Shown here piece by piece: positions 52,857-63,320 of a stretch of DNA of 64,000 nucleotides (positions within the stretch are counted from its first letter, which is position 1; each line of letters begins with the position of its first letter). The stretch is from the NCBI GenBank assembly GCA_019118545.1, contig DWYT01000160.1, positions 43,345-107,344 on the forward strand, read 5' to 3'. The notes beneath the pieces are model-generated. The model ran no database searches. It worked only from the letters and a program-made list of their open reading frames with translations, and was not told the origin of the DNA. The stretch comes from Candidatus Mediterraneibacter merdavium (GTDB taxonomy: Bacteria; Bacillota; Clostridia; Lachnospirales; Lachnospiraceae). A program made the translations under genes and the position numbers.

Positions 52857-53644
52857 CACGCCGTTCATCTATCCCTGCGGCGGTAAAGCTGCTGTCGGCA
52901 TGGGTGCCGGTGGTCATACTCGCTGTCAGCCTTGGTATTTATCACAAGTTCTTTTATACGGAAAAGGTCCAGACGTCGGAAGCTTTGGGATATCGGTTCG
53001 AAGCGGAAGTGCGTGATGATGGTGCTGTGCATTTTACTGTGGTCGGCACGCCGGATACACCGGATATTTCTGTCGGTGATGACTTCTGGATATATGAGGA
53101 TGGAACGCTGGAGTTCGGCGGAGAAGAATATGTCTGCAGTTATGTGAAAAAGACAAAGTATTCAAGCAGATACAGTGCTGACGGATTTGTTACGTTTCCC
53201 AACGGCATGGAATTTCAGTTCTATCTGTCGGATGCCGGCGAGCCGGTGTGGAACGGATCGCCGTTCTATGACGGCGCGTCAGAGACGTTCGGTGAAGACT
53301 GGACATCGCGCTTTTTTATGGAGCCGTTACCGGAATATCCGTCAGATATGATCGCCGCGGCCGTCATATCCCACAGGGAAGTGGAGTACAACATGGAACA
53401 TCCGTATGTGTGGCGCTGGGAGCTGACAGCGGCAGGACTTCTGCTGACATTTTTTGCGGGCGTGTGGATATTCTGCATCAGATTTTCGGATAAGACGGCG
53501 GGCGCACGGCTTCGTTTATTCTACAAGATAAGCGGCAAGGTAACAATCCGGCCTTGGGTAGTGGCGGTGTGGAAGACCATGTGCGTGGGCTACTTTATTG
53601 TCGGTGTTGTTTTCATATGCTGGTCCTATTTTATGAGGGAGTAG
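52853..53644 (+). CDS. Uncharacterised membrane protein in the TelA operon
   Basis: ATG overlaps the telA stop; TM segments near the N-terminus and at two C-terminal sites. Confidence 0.75.
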   Translation: MTRRSSIPAAVKLLSAWVPVVILAVSLGIYHKFFYTEKVQTSEALGYRFEAEVRDDGAVHFTVVGTPDTPDISVGDDFWIYEDGTLEFGGEEYVCSYVKKTKYSSRYSADGFVTFPNGMEFQFYLSDAGEPVWNGSPFYDGASETFGEDWTSRFFMEPLPEYPSDMIAAAVISHREVEYNMEHPYVWRWELTAAGLLLTFFAGVWIFCIRFSDKTAGARLRLFYKISGKVTIRPWVVAVWKTMCVGYFIVGVVFICWSYFMRE

Positions 53645-53659
53645 AACGTTTTGAAATGC

Positions 53660-53688
53660 TTGACACAGCTAGCTTTTTTCGCTAGAAT
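53660..53688 (+). promoter_or_regulatory. Promoter of T-box-proS
   Basis: TTGACA 53660-53665, 17 nt, TAGAAT 53683-53688. Confidence 0.75.
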
Positions 53689-53695
53689 CACAATA

Positions 53696-53930
53696 GCGGT
53701 GAATGGGATTAGTATATACGGAGTAATGCCACAGAGAGGAGGCGGCTGGTGAAAGCCTCTGCAGGAACGTATAGAACCGGCCCGGGAGCATCCGTGTGAA
53801 AGCACGGCGCAGACCTGCGTTACGGGCAAATGAGAGAACAGCCTGCCAGCAGGATGTTAATTAGGGTGGTACCGCCGGGTGATCCGGTCCCTTGTTATTC
53901 GGGGACTTGGATGTCCCGGCGTTTTGTTTT
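53696..53930 (+). ncRNA. T-box leader (tRNA-Pro responsive)
   Basis: AGTA and GAA specifier-loop motifs, GAA-CCG-G (CCG at 53777-53779), antiterminator TTAATTAGGGTGGTACCGC, terminator CGCCGGG...CCCGGCGTTTTGTTTTT. Confidence 0.93.
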
Positions 53931-54071
53931 TCAAATCCGAGCATACGCCAGCCGGTGTGGGCGCCATACAGCGAGAAGAAACTGCGAAGCGACGGAATCG
54001 AGCTGGCGCATGTGGGAGAGGATACAGCAAAACGCAGTTTTACTGATTTTATATAAAAAGGAGAGAGAACA

Positions 54072-55514
54072 ATGGCAAAGGAAAAGAAACTGGTACAGTC
54101 GATCACTTCCAGAGATGAAGACTTCGCGCAGTGGTACACAGACGTTGTGCGCGAGGCGAAGCTGTGTGATTATTCGGGAGTAAAGGGATGCTTAAACTAC
54201 CTTCCCAACGGTTATGCGATCTGGGAAAATATTCAGGCAGATCTGGACGCACGTTTTAAGGAGACAGGCGTGGAGAATGTCTATCTTCCGATGCTGATCC
54301 CGGAGAACCTGCTCCAGAAGGAGAAGGATCATATCGAAGGCTTTGCGCCCGAGGTGGCGTGGGTGACACATGGGGGCACAGAGCCGCTTCAGGAGCGTTT
54401 CTGTATCCGCCCCACATCCGAGACGCTGTTCTGCGATGTGTGGAGCAAGACCGTTCAGTCCTACCGTGATCTTCCGAAGGTGTGGAACCAGTGGTGCTCC
54501 GTGCTCAGATGGGAGAAGACTACAAGACCGTTCCTTCGTTCCAGAGAGTTCTTATGGCAGGAGGGTCACACGATCCACGCGACTTACGAAGAGGCGGAAG
54601 AGCGCACGAAACAGATGTGGAAGGTGTATAAAGATTTTGTAGAGGAAGACCTCGCGATTCCTGTTGTTGCAGGGCGTAAGACGGAGAGCGAGAAGTTCGC
54701 GGGCGCGCAGGATACTTACACGATCGAGGCGCTGATGCACGACGGACAGGCGCTCCAGTCCGGCACAAGCCATTTCTTCGGAAATGCGTTCCCGGATGCG
54801 TTCAACATCAAGTACGCGGATAAGAACAATGAGCTTCACAGTGTGTACGAGACATCATGGGGAATGTCCACGAGAATTATGGGCGCCATCATCATGGTGC
54901 ACGGCGATGACAGCGGACTTGTGCTCCCGCCGAGAATCGCCCCGGTGCAGACGAGGGTGATCCCCATCGCGCAGCACAAGGAAGGTGTGCTCGACAAGGC
55001 GAATGAACTCCTTGCGGCTCTGAAGGCAGCAGGCTACCGCGCGGCGATCGATGATTCCGAGAAGAGTCCGGGGTGGAAGTTCAGCGAGCAGGAGATGCTC
55101 GGTATCCCGACCCGTATCGAGATCGGTCCGAAGGATATCGAGAACGGTCAGGCAGTGATCGTGCGCCGTGACACGAGAGAGAAGATCGTCGTTGCCCTTG
55201 ACGAGATCGGGACAAAGCTGGGCGAGATTCTGGAGACAGTCCAGAAAGACCTCTACGCGAAGGCAAAGGCTTTCCTTGAGGATCACATCAGCTCCGCTGT
55301 GACGATGGATGAGATGAAAGCGGCCGTCACAGAGAAGAAAGGCTTTGTCAAAGCAATGTGGTGCGGCGAGGAAGAGTGTGAGGATGAGATCAAAGCACAG
55401 ACAGGCGGCGTTACATCCAGATGTATCCCATTGGAAGAGGAACATCTGTCTGATGTGTGCGTATGCTGCGGAAAACCGGCGAAGCATATGGTGTACTGGG
55501 GGAGAGCATATTAG
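54072..55514 (+). CDS. proS: Proline--tRNA ligase (short form)
   Basis: [45 protein letters not shown], short-form C-terminus. Confidence 0.96.
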   Translation: MAKEKKLVQSITSRDEDFAQWYTDVVREAKLCDYSGVKGCLNYLPNGYAIWENIQADLDARFKETGVENVYLPMLIPENLLQKEKDHIEGFAPEVAWVTHGGTEPLQERFCIRPTSETLFCDVWSKTVQSYRDLPKVWNQWCSVLRWEKTTRPFLRSREFLWQEGHTIHATYEEAEERTKQMWKVYKDFVEEDLAIPVVAGRKTESEKFAGAQDTYTIEALMHDGQALQSGTSHFFGNAFPDAFNIKYADKNNELHSVYETSWGMSTRIMGAIIMVHGDDSGLVLPPRIAPVQTRVIPIAQHKEGVLDKANELLAALKAAGYRAAIDDSEKSPGWKFSEQEMLGIPTRIEIGPKDIENGQAVIVRRDTREKIVVALDEIGTKLGEILETVQKDLYAKAKAFLEDHISSAVTMDEMKAAVTEKKGFVKAMWCGEEECEDEIKAQTGGVTSRCIPLEEEHLSDVCVCCGKPAKHMVYWGRAY

Positions 55515-55525
55515 AGTGAGCCACC

Positions 55526-55735
55526 GGGTCTCCGAAGCTGATCTTAAAGACAGCTTACAAAGCCGGTCTTATCAGGGATGAGGAGCTTTGGCTGAAAGCT
55601 TTGCAGGAGCGCAACAATGTGACTCATTCTTATAATAAAAAGGTGGCAAAGGAGATCGTCTCATGGACAAAAGAGAAGTTCTATGATATGTTCTGCGAGC
55701 TGAAACGAGAGATAGACCGGAAGTGGATATCCTAA
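55526..55735 (+). pseudogene. C-terminal remnant of an HI0074-family nucleotidyltransferase substrate-binding protein
   Basis: Open frame without a credible start: GSPKLILKTAYKAGLIRDEELWLKALQERNNVTHSYNKKVAKEIVSWTKEKFYDMFCELKREIDRKWIS*. Confidence 0.75.
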
Positions 55736-55851
55736 AGGTGCGAGCCTAAAGAGAAGGTCATCGTGTAAAAGAATACTTTTGCACGACGGCCTCTTCTTGT
55801 ATGAGAGGGAAAGTTTTAGGAGCTACTGTATGAACCTGTCGGGGAAAATTA

Positions 55852-55917
55852 TCTTGACGTTTCTTTCCGTCGGTATTATAATTTTAGTTAGTTAAAACTA
55901 ACTAAAATATGTCAAGA
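55852..55917 (+). promoter_or_regulatory. Promoter with overlapping palindromic operator upstream of the ABC exporter
   Basis: TTGACG 55854-55859, 17 nt, TATAAT 55877-55882. Perfect IR ATTTTAGTTAGTT AA AACTAACTAAAAT 55881-55908; outer TCTTGAC/GTCAAGA. Confidence 0.85.
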
Positions 55918-55964
55918 CTAACAAGGGGCAAAAAAGTGAGGCTTGACAGGAAAGGCGGGGAATT

Positions 55965-57715
55965 ATGTTCAAACTTTACAAAAAGTTGTTTGCCTACGTG
56001 CCGGAGAAGCGGTATCTGGTATTTGTGTCAATGGTTTTGTCCGCAGTGTCCACATTTGCCGTTGTAGGCGCGTACTATTATCTTTATCTGTTCTTTGACC
56101 GTCTGATCATGACGGGGGATCGCTCGGGAAGCGTGTTTTATGCGTGGGTAATCTTCGGACTGCTGATCGGCGGCATGTCGGTATACTTCGTCGGGGTGCT
56201 TGCATCTCATGTTTTAGGCTTTCGGTTGGAAACGAATTTAAGAAAGCGAGGGATCGAGGGACTGTCTGAGGCGGGCTTCCGCTTCTTCGACCTGAACTCC
56301 AGCGGCAGGATCCGCAAGATCATCGACGACAATGCGTCCCAGACCCATACGATTGTGGCGCATCTGCTCCCTGATATCGCGAATGCTCTGGTAAAGCCGG
56401 TGCTGCTCCTCATCGTCGGATTTCTGGTGAGCATCCGCGTGGGGGTGGGTCTGACAGTGCTGACGGTGGCGGCGGTGGCGCTCTATATGAGCATGTCGGG
56501 AGAGACGAAGTTTATGAAATATTATCAGCAGGCGCTGGAACGGCTGAGCGCGGAGTCTGTGGAATATGTCCGGGGTATCCAAGTGGTCAAGATCTTCAAT
56601 GCGGATACTAAGTCCTTCAAGACGCTGTACGACGCGATCAACGACTACGCGAAGTTTGCCCTCAACTATTCCATGAGCTGCAAAGTGCCGTGGGTTCTGC
56701 TTCAGTGGCTGATCATCGCGGTCACTGCGGTCATTACGCCCTTTATTTTTCTGCTCCCGGGAGTGTTCGGACATACGCCGGGAACCGCGGTGGAACTTCT
56801 GATGCTGATGTTCTTATCCGGCGTGATGTTTGCCACCATTATGAAGATCATGTATGTGGTCATGTATTCCTTCAACGGAGCTATGGCAGTGGATAAGCTG
56901 GAAGAGATGTACGGGAAGATGTATAAGGATTCCCTGAGACACGGGAACAGGGAGACATTCACAGGCTTTGATATTGAGTTTGACCGTGTGACATTCGGAT
57001 ACGGAGAAAAGTCTGTGTTAAAAGACGTCAGCTTCAAGCTAGAGCAGAATAAGAGCTATGCGCTGATCGGAGCCAGCGGCAGTGGAAAGTCAACGATCGC
57101 CAAACTGATCTCCGGCTTCTACAGTCCGGATGAGGGGACGATTCGTATCGGCGGGGGCCCCTTGAGGAATACAGCGAAAAGGCGCTGCTTGATAATATTT
57201 CTTTCGTGTTTCAGGATGTAAAGCTGTTTAAGAAGACCCTTTATGAAAATGTCGCGCTAGCGGACAGGGGTGCGGACAGAGAAAAGGTTATGGAGGCATT
57301 TCGCAGGGCGGGGTGCAGCAGCATCCTCGATAAGTTCAAAGACAGGGAGAATACGATGATCGGCTCGAAAGGCATCTATCTCTCCGGCGGGGAGAAGCAG
57401 AGGATCGGCATTGCCCGGGCGATTTTAAAGGACGCGCGCATCGTCATTATGGATGAGGCAAGCGCTGCCGTTGACCCGGAAAACGAGCATGAGCTCCAGA
57501 AGGCATTTGCTGAACTGATGAAAGATAAGACGGTTATTATGATCGCCCACCGCCTGACCAGTGTGAGAAATGTAGATGAAATACTGGTTATCGAGGGTGG
57601 CAAAGTCATAGAAAGAGGCAATGATAAGGAACTAATGGAAAGAGACTCGCGCTACCGGTTCTTCCAGAATCTGTATGCGCAGGCAAATGATTGGAGGGTG
57701 AAGGAACATGCGTAA
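55965..57715 (+). pseudogene. ABC exporter (permease-ATPase) disrupted by a frameshift near 57153-57161
   Basis: ORF 55965-57221 ends just after Walker A; the homologous sequence continues in the -1 frame (LEEYSEKALLDNISFVFQDVKLFKK...LSGGEKQRIGIARAIL...IVIMDEAS). Confidence 0.85.
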
Positions 57716-59429
57716 ATGGTTAGAAAGACGTTTTGCCCTGACGCCTCAGGGGGCAAAGGAGACGATGAGAGCGATTCTGGCTTCTACTCTTGTATCGCTG
57801 TCCGCATACGCGCCGGCATGCCTGCTCCTGCTGGTGATCGATGACTTCGTGCTGGGCAGTCACAGAGCAGCTTCGTTTTACATTATCCTGTCAGTGGTCA
57901 TATTGATCGTCATACTGATACTGCTGTTTATCGAATATGACCGCATGTATAATACAACATATAAAGAGAGCGCGAACTTAAGGATCGAGATCGCGGATCG
58001 TCTGAACAGGCTGCCCCTTTCGTATTTTTCCAAACACGATATGTCCGACCTGACGCAGACGATCATGGCGGACGTAGAGGCAATCGAACACGCCATGAGC
58101 CATTCCATCCCGAAGTTCGTCGCGTTTTTCTTCTACTTTCCGCTTCTGTCGGTGATGCTCATCGGGTATAACTGGAAACTGGGACTGACCGTGATCGTGC
58201 CCATCGCTCTGGGATACGGCCTGATTCTGTGGTCAAAAAAAGTGCAGATACGGATCAATAAAAAATATTATCTACAGCTTCGGAAGAATTCGGAGAGCTT
58301 TCAGGAGGCAATCGAAAATGCGCAGGAGATTCGGAGTTTTGGGATGAAGAAGACACTGAAAATAAGTCTTGACGCGCAGATGGACGAGAGCGAGAGGCTG
58401 CACTTAAGAAGCGAGATCATTTCCGCCATCCCTCTGCTCACGTCAAATATCGTAATGCAGCTCTCACTTGCCCTTGTTATTATTATCGGAGTGAACATGC
58501 TGATCGGCGGGGAGATCAGCGTTCTTGTGCTGACGGGGTATATTGTTGCCGCGTTAAAGATCAAGGAGTCTGTAGATACGATCAATGAAAATGTATCCGA
58601 ACTGTATTATCTCGACGCCCGTATCGAGCGCATCAACGCAATCCGCAGCGCCCCGGTGCAGGAGGGGACGGAAGCGGCGAAAGAAGGCTGCGACATTCGG
58701 CTTGACAACGTGACATTTTCTTATACCGAAGACAGCCCTGTGCTGCGGGGCGTATCCTTTGAGGCGAAACAGGGGGAGGTGACGGCGCTGGTGGGAGTCA
58801 GCGGATGCGGAAAAACGAGCATCCTGCGGCTTGTATCCCGTTTGTATGATTATGACACCGGTTCCATCGACATTGGCGGAAAGGATATTAAGCACATCTC
58901 AGCGGCTTCCCTCTATAAGAAGATATCCATTGTATTTCAGGATGTGACCCTGTTCAATACATCTGTGATGGAAAATATCCGTCTCGGCAATAAAGAGGCG
59001 ACAGATGAGCAGGTGAGGGAGGCGGCGCGGCTGGCAAACTGCGATGAGTTCATCTTACGTCTCCCGGAAGGGTACGACACAAAGATCGGTGAGAACGGCA
59101 TCACTCTCTCCGGCGGGGAGCGGCAGAGGCTGTCCATCGCAAGGGCGTTTCTTAAGGATGCGCCAATCGTCATACTCGACGAGATTGCGGCGGCGCTTGA
59201 CGTTGAGAATGAACAGAAGATACAGGAGAGCTTAAACCACCTGATCAATGGCAAAACAGTCATTATTATTTCACACAGGTTGAAATCCGTGGAACACGCG
59301 GATAAGATCGTGGTGATCGACGGGGGAAGGACAGAGGCGCAGGGTACGCATGAAGAATTAAAGCAGACGTCGCCCACGTACCGGAAACTTGTAGAGAATG
59401 CCGCGCTGGCGGAGAGTTTCATGTATTAA
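57708..59429 (+). CDS. ABC exporter, permease-ATPase half-transporter
   Basis: ABC_membrane TMs; Walker A GVSGCGKTS, LSGGERQRLSIARAFL, VILDEIAAALD. Confidence 0.94.
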   Translation: MRKWLERRFALTPQGAKETMRAILASTLVSLSAYAPACLLLLVIDDFVLGSHRAASFYIILSVVILIVILILLFIEYDRMYNTTYKESANLRIEIADRLNRLPLSYFSKHDMSDLTQTIMADVEAIEHAMSHSIPKFVAFFFYFPLLSVMLIGYNWKLGLTVIVPIALGYGLILWSKKVQIRINKKYYLQLRKNSESFQEAIENAQEIRSFGMKKTLKISLDAQMDESERLHLRSEIISAIPLLTSNIVMQLSLALVIIIGVNMLIGGEISVLVLTGYIVAALKIKESVDTINENVSELYYLDARIERINAIRSAPVQEGTEAAKEGCDIRLDNVTFSYTEDSPVLRGVSFEAKQGEVTALVGVSGCGKTSILRLVSRLYDYDTGSIDIGGKDIKHISAASLYKKISIVFQDVTLFNTSVMENIRLGNKEATDEQVREAARLANCDEFILRLPEGYDTKIGENGITLSGGERQRLSIARAFLKDAPIVILDEIAAALDVENEQKIQESLNHLINGKTVIIISHRLKSVEHADKIVVIDGGRTEAQGTHEELKQTSPTYRKLVENAALAESFMY

Positions 59430-59448
59430 TTAAGAGGAAGAGATCAAG

Positions 59449-59482
59449 ACCGGGCTGGGGCACAGACTCAGCCCGGTTTTTC
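59449..59482 (+). terminator. Terminator after the ABC exporter
   Basis: ACCGGGCTGgggcacagactCAGCCCGGTTTTT. Confidence 0.9.
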
Positions 59483-59646
59483 AGCACTTTATAAACCATC
59501 TGTACGTTAAAATATACAAAAAACCGCCCGCGTTCTATAGACTTTTGGCATTTTTGGCGATATAATGTGAATATATGTGGCGGTATGCTTTTCGGCGGTC
59601 ACGCCGGAGCGTACTTTCAATGTAAAACTCAAGGAGGAACAAGAAA

Positions 59647-62600
59647 ATGGCAAGAAAAATGAAGACCATGGACGGTAATCAGGCCGCTGCTCACGTGTCA
59701 TACGCGTATACAGAAGTCGCAGCGATCTACCCGATTACACCGTCATCCGTTATGCCGGAGCATGTTGACGAATGGGCAACAGAAGGCAGGGAAAATATCT
59801 TCGGACAGACAGTACATGTAGTAGAGATGCAGTCAGAGGCAGGAGCAGCGGGAGCTGTTCACGGATCACTCTCAGCAGGTGCTCTTACAACTACATTTAC
59901 AGCGTCTCAGGGACTTCTCCTTATGATCCCGAACTTATACAAGGTTGCCGGCGAGCAGCTTCCGGGCGTATTCAACGTATCCGCCCGCGCGCTTGCAAGC
60001 CACGCACTTTCTATCTTCGGAGATCACTCTGATGTTTACGCCTGTCGTCAGACTGGTGCGGCGATGCTGTGCGAGTCCAGCGTTCAGGAGGTAATGGATC
60101 TGACACCGGTCGCTCACTGCGCGGCACTGGAAGGAAAGCTTCCTTTCATCAACTTCTTTGACGGATTCCGTACATCCCACGAGATCCAGAAGATCGAGAC
60201 ATGGGATTACGATGAGCTGAAAGATCTGGTAAATATGGATGCCATCGACGCTTTCCGCGCACATGCGCTGAATCCGAATCATCCGTGCCAGAGAGGTTCC
60301 GCTCAGAACCCGGATATCTTCTTCCAAGCAAGAGAGGCATGTAACCCGTACTACGACGCTCTTCCGGCAATCGTTCAGAATTACATGGACAAGGTTAACG
60401 AGAAGATTGGCACAGATTACAAGCTGTTCAATTACTACGGAGCAGAGGACGCAGAGCACGTAATCGTTGCGATGGGTTCCGTATGCGAGACGATCGAAGA
60501 GACGATCGACCACATGCTCAAAGCAGGCGAGAAAGTCGGAGTTGTAAAGGTACGTCTGTACAGACCGTTCTGCGCAGAGGCCCTGATCAACGCAATCCCG
60601 GATTCTGTTAAGAAGATCTCTGTTCTCGACAGAACAAAAGAGCCGGGAGCACTCGGTGAGCCGCTGTACCTTGACGTTGTTGCAGCACTCAAGGGAACGA
60701 AGTTTGACGCTGTTCCGGTTTACACAGGACGTTACGGACTTGGTTCCAAGGATACGACACCGGCTCAGATCGTTGCTGTATTCCATAATGATGAGAAACA
60801 GAAATTCACGATCGGTATCGTGGACGACGTTACAAACCTGTCACTGGCAGCAGACGAGCCGCTGATCACAACTCCGGAAGGCACGATCAACTGTAAGTTC
60901 TGGGGACTTGGCGCTGACGGTACAGTCGGAGCAAACAAGAACTCTATCAAGATCATCGGCGACAACACAGATATGTATGCTCAGGCATATTTTGATTACG
61001 ATTCCAAGAAATCAGGCGGTGTTACAATGTCCCACCTCCGTTTCGGAAAATCACCGATCAAATCAACATACCTGATCCGTCAGGCGAACTTCGTGGCATG
61101 CCACAACCCGTCTTATGTGGACAAGTATAACATGGTACAGGAGCTTGTTGACGGCGGCACATTCCTTCTGAACTGCCCGTGGGATATGGAAGGACTTGAG
61201 GCACATCTGCCGGGACAGGTGAAAGCATACATCGCGAACCACAACATCAAGTTCTACACGATCGACGGTATCAAGATCGGTAAGGAGATCGGACTTGGCG
61301 GACGTATCAATACGGTGCTCCAGTCAGCATTCTTCAAGCTGGCTGCCATCATTCCGGAGAACGAGGCCATCGACCTGATGAAGGCGGCTGCCAAGGCTAC
61401 ATACGGAAGAAAGGGCGACAAGATCGTTCAGATGAACTACGATGCCATCGACGCAGGCGCTAAGCAGGTTGTTGAAGTAGCAGTTCCGGAGAGCTGGAAG
61501 AGCGCTGCTGACGAAGGCCTTGCTACACCGCACGTAGACGAGAACGGAAGAAAAGATGTTGTTGACTTCGTTAAGACCATTCAGGCGAAAGTAAACGCTC
61601 AGGAAGGAAATACACTTCCGGTATCCGCATTCAACGAGTATGTTGACGGCTCTACACCGTCCGGATCTTCCGCATACGAGAAGCGCGGTATCGCGGTAGA
61701 CATCCCGATATGGAAGCCGGAGAACTGTATCCAGTGTAACCGCTGTGCATATGTCTGCCCGCATGCTGTTATCCGTCCGGTAGCGCTCACAGAGGACGAG
61801 CTTGCAAAGGCTCCGGAAGGAATGGAAGCGATCGACATGATCGGTATGCCGGGTATGAAATTCTCCATCACAGTATCCGCTTACGACTGTACAGGATGCG
61901 GTTCCTGCGCAAACGTATGCCCGGGCAAGAAGGGCGAGAAGGCTCTCGTTATGGAGAACATGGAAGCAAATGCCGGCAAGCAGGATTTCTTCAACTATGG
62001 AAGAGAGATTCCGGTAAAACCGGAAGTTGTTACAAAGTTCAAAGAGACAACTGTAAAGGGAAGCCAGTTCAAACAGCCGTTGCTTGAGTTCTCAGGCGCA
62101 TGCGCGGGTTGTGGAGAGACACCTTACGCGAAGCTGATCACACAGCTCTACGGTGATAGAATGTATATCGCGAACGCGACAGGATGCTCCTCTATCTGGG
62201 GTAACTCCTCACCGTCCACACCTTACACGGTAACTCCGGAAGGTAAGGGACCGGCTTGGTGTAACTCCCTGTTCGAGGACAACGCAGAGTTCGGATACGG
62301 TATGCTGCTTGCCCAGAACACGATCAGAGAGAGAATGAAAGGCCACGCTGCCAAGCTTGCTGAGGATGCACAGGATGCAGACGTTAAGGCGGCAGCACAG
62401 GAATACCTTGATACATTTGCATGCGGCGCTACAAACGGAACAGCTACAGACAAGCTTGTGGCAGCTCTTGAGAAGTGCGGATGCGACCGTTTCGAGAAAA
62501 CGGAGCTGCTGAAACACAAAGATTTCCTTTCCAAGAAATCACAGTGGATATTCGGCGGCGACGGATGGGCTTACGATATCGGATACGGCGGTGTTGACCA

Positions 62601-63189
62601 CGTACTTGCAAGCGGCAAGGACATTAACATCATGGTATTTGATACAGAGGTTTACTCCAACACAGGCGGACAGGCATCTAAGGCTACAATGACAGGCGCT
62701 ACGGCACAGTTCGCTGCGGGCGGTAAAGAGACAAAGAAGAAAGACCTTGCGGGAATGGCTATGAGCTATGGCTATGTATATGTAGCACAGATTGCAATGG
62801 GCGCTGACTTCAACCAGACAGTCAAAGCTATCACAGAGGCTGAGGCTTATCCGGGACCGTCACTTATCATCGCTTACGCTCCGTGTATCAACCACGGTAT
62901 CAAGAAAGGTATGAGCAAGGCTCAGACAGAGGAAGAGCTTGCAGTAGCATGCGGTTACTGGAACAACTTCCGCTTCAATCCGGCTGCAGAGGGCAACAAG
63001 TTCTCACTTGACAGCAAAGAACCGAAGCAGGAGGACTATCAGGCATTCCTCGACGGCGAGGTACGTTACAACGCGCTGAAGAGAGCGAATCCGGAGAAGG
63101 CTGCAAGACTGTTCGCGATCAACGAGAAGGAAGCTATGGAGAAATACGCTTATCTGAAGAAGCTGGTAGACGTATACGCAGCAGAGTAA
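59647..63189 (+). CDS. nifJ: Pyruvate:ferredoxin (flavodoxin) oxidoreductase
   Basis: Full-length PFOR: YPITPSSVMPEHVDEWATEGRENIFGQ, 2x[4Fe-4S] CIQCNRCAYVCPH / CTGCGSCANVCP, TPP domain. Confidence 0.97.
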   Translation: MARKMKTMDGNQAAAHVSYAYTEVAAIYPITPSSVMPEHVDEWATEGRENIFGQTVHVVEMQSEAGAAGAVHGSLSAGALTTTFTASQGLLLMIPNLYKVAGEQLPGVFNVSARALASHALSIFGDHSDVYACRQTGAAMLCESSVQEVMDLTPVAHCAALEGKLPFINFFDGFRTSHEIQKIETWDYDELKDLVNMDAIDAFRAHALNPNHPCQRGSAQNPDIFFQAREACNPYYDALPAIVQNYMDKVNEKIGTDYKLFNYYGAEDAEHVIVAMGSVCETIEETIDHMLKAGEKVGVVKVRLYRPFCAEALINAIPDSVKKISVLDRTKEPGALGEPLYLDVVAALKGTKFDAVPVYTGRYGLGSKDTTPAQIVAVFHNDEKQKFTIGIVDDVTNLSLAADEPLITTPEGTINCKFWGLGADGTVGANKNSIKIIGDNTDMYAQAYFDYDSKKSGGVTMSHLRFGKSPIKSTYLIRQANFVACHNPSYVDKYNMVQELVDGGTFLLNCPWDMEGLEAHLPGQVKAYIANHNIKFYTIDGIKIGKEIGLGGRINTVLQSAFFKLAAIIPENEAIDLMKAAAKATYGRKGDKIVQMNYDAIDAGAKQVVEVAVPESWKSAADEGLATPHVDENGRKDVVDFVKTIQAKVNAQEGNTLPVSAFNEYVDGSTPSGSSAYEKRGIAVDIPIWKPENCIQCNRCAYVCPHAVIRPVALTEDELAKAPEGMEAIDMIGMPGMKFSITVSAYDCTGCGSCANVCPGKKGEKALVMENMEANAGKQDFFNYGREIPVKPEVVTKFKETTVKGSQFKQPLLEFSGACAGCGETPYAKLITQLYGDRMYIANATGCSSIWGNSSPSTPYTVTPEGKGPAWCNSLFEDNAEFGYGMLLAQNTIRERMKGHAAKLAEDAQDADVKAAAQEYLDTFACGATNGTATDKLVAALEKCGCDRFEKTELLKHKDFLSKKSQWIFGGDGWAYDIGYGGVDHVLASGKDINIMVFDTEVYSNTGGQASKATMTGATAQFAAGGKETKKKDLAGMAMSYGYVYVAQIAMGADFNQTVKAITEAEAYPGPSLIIAYAPCINHGIKKGMSKAQTEEELAVACGYWNNFRFNPAAEGNKFSLDSKEPKQEDYQAFLDGEVRYNALKRANPEKAARLFAINEKEAMEKYAYLKKLVDVYAAE

Positions 63190-63320
63190 AGTTCGGATTA
63201 TCTTTCTCGCAACAATTTTATAAAAGAAAGATTGCCGGGAGACCGGTAGTCTGAGGATAAGGGGCATACGACCGGAAACGGGAGTGTGCTCCTCTTCTTT
63301 TGCCTTGTTTCATGCTTGAT

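Noticed and set aside
57150-57165. Programmed -1 frameshifting as an established mechanism here
   Set aside because: The heptamer fits X_XXY_YYZ but is GC-rich, no stimulatory structure was established, and a homopolymer indel is more likely; kept only as a finding to test.
57206-57715. Separate small ATPase gene
   Set aside because: Start MFQDVK is the middle of the Q-loop region; it is the frameshifted 3' part of the upstream ABC exporter.
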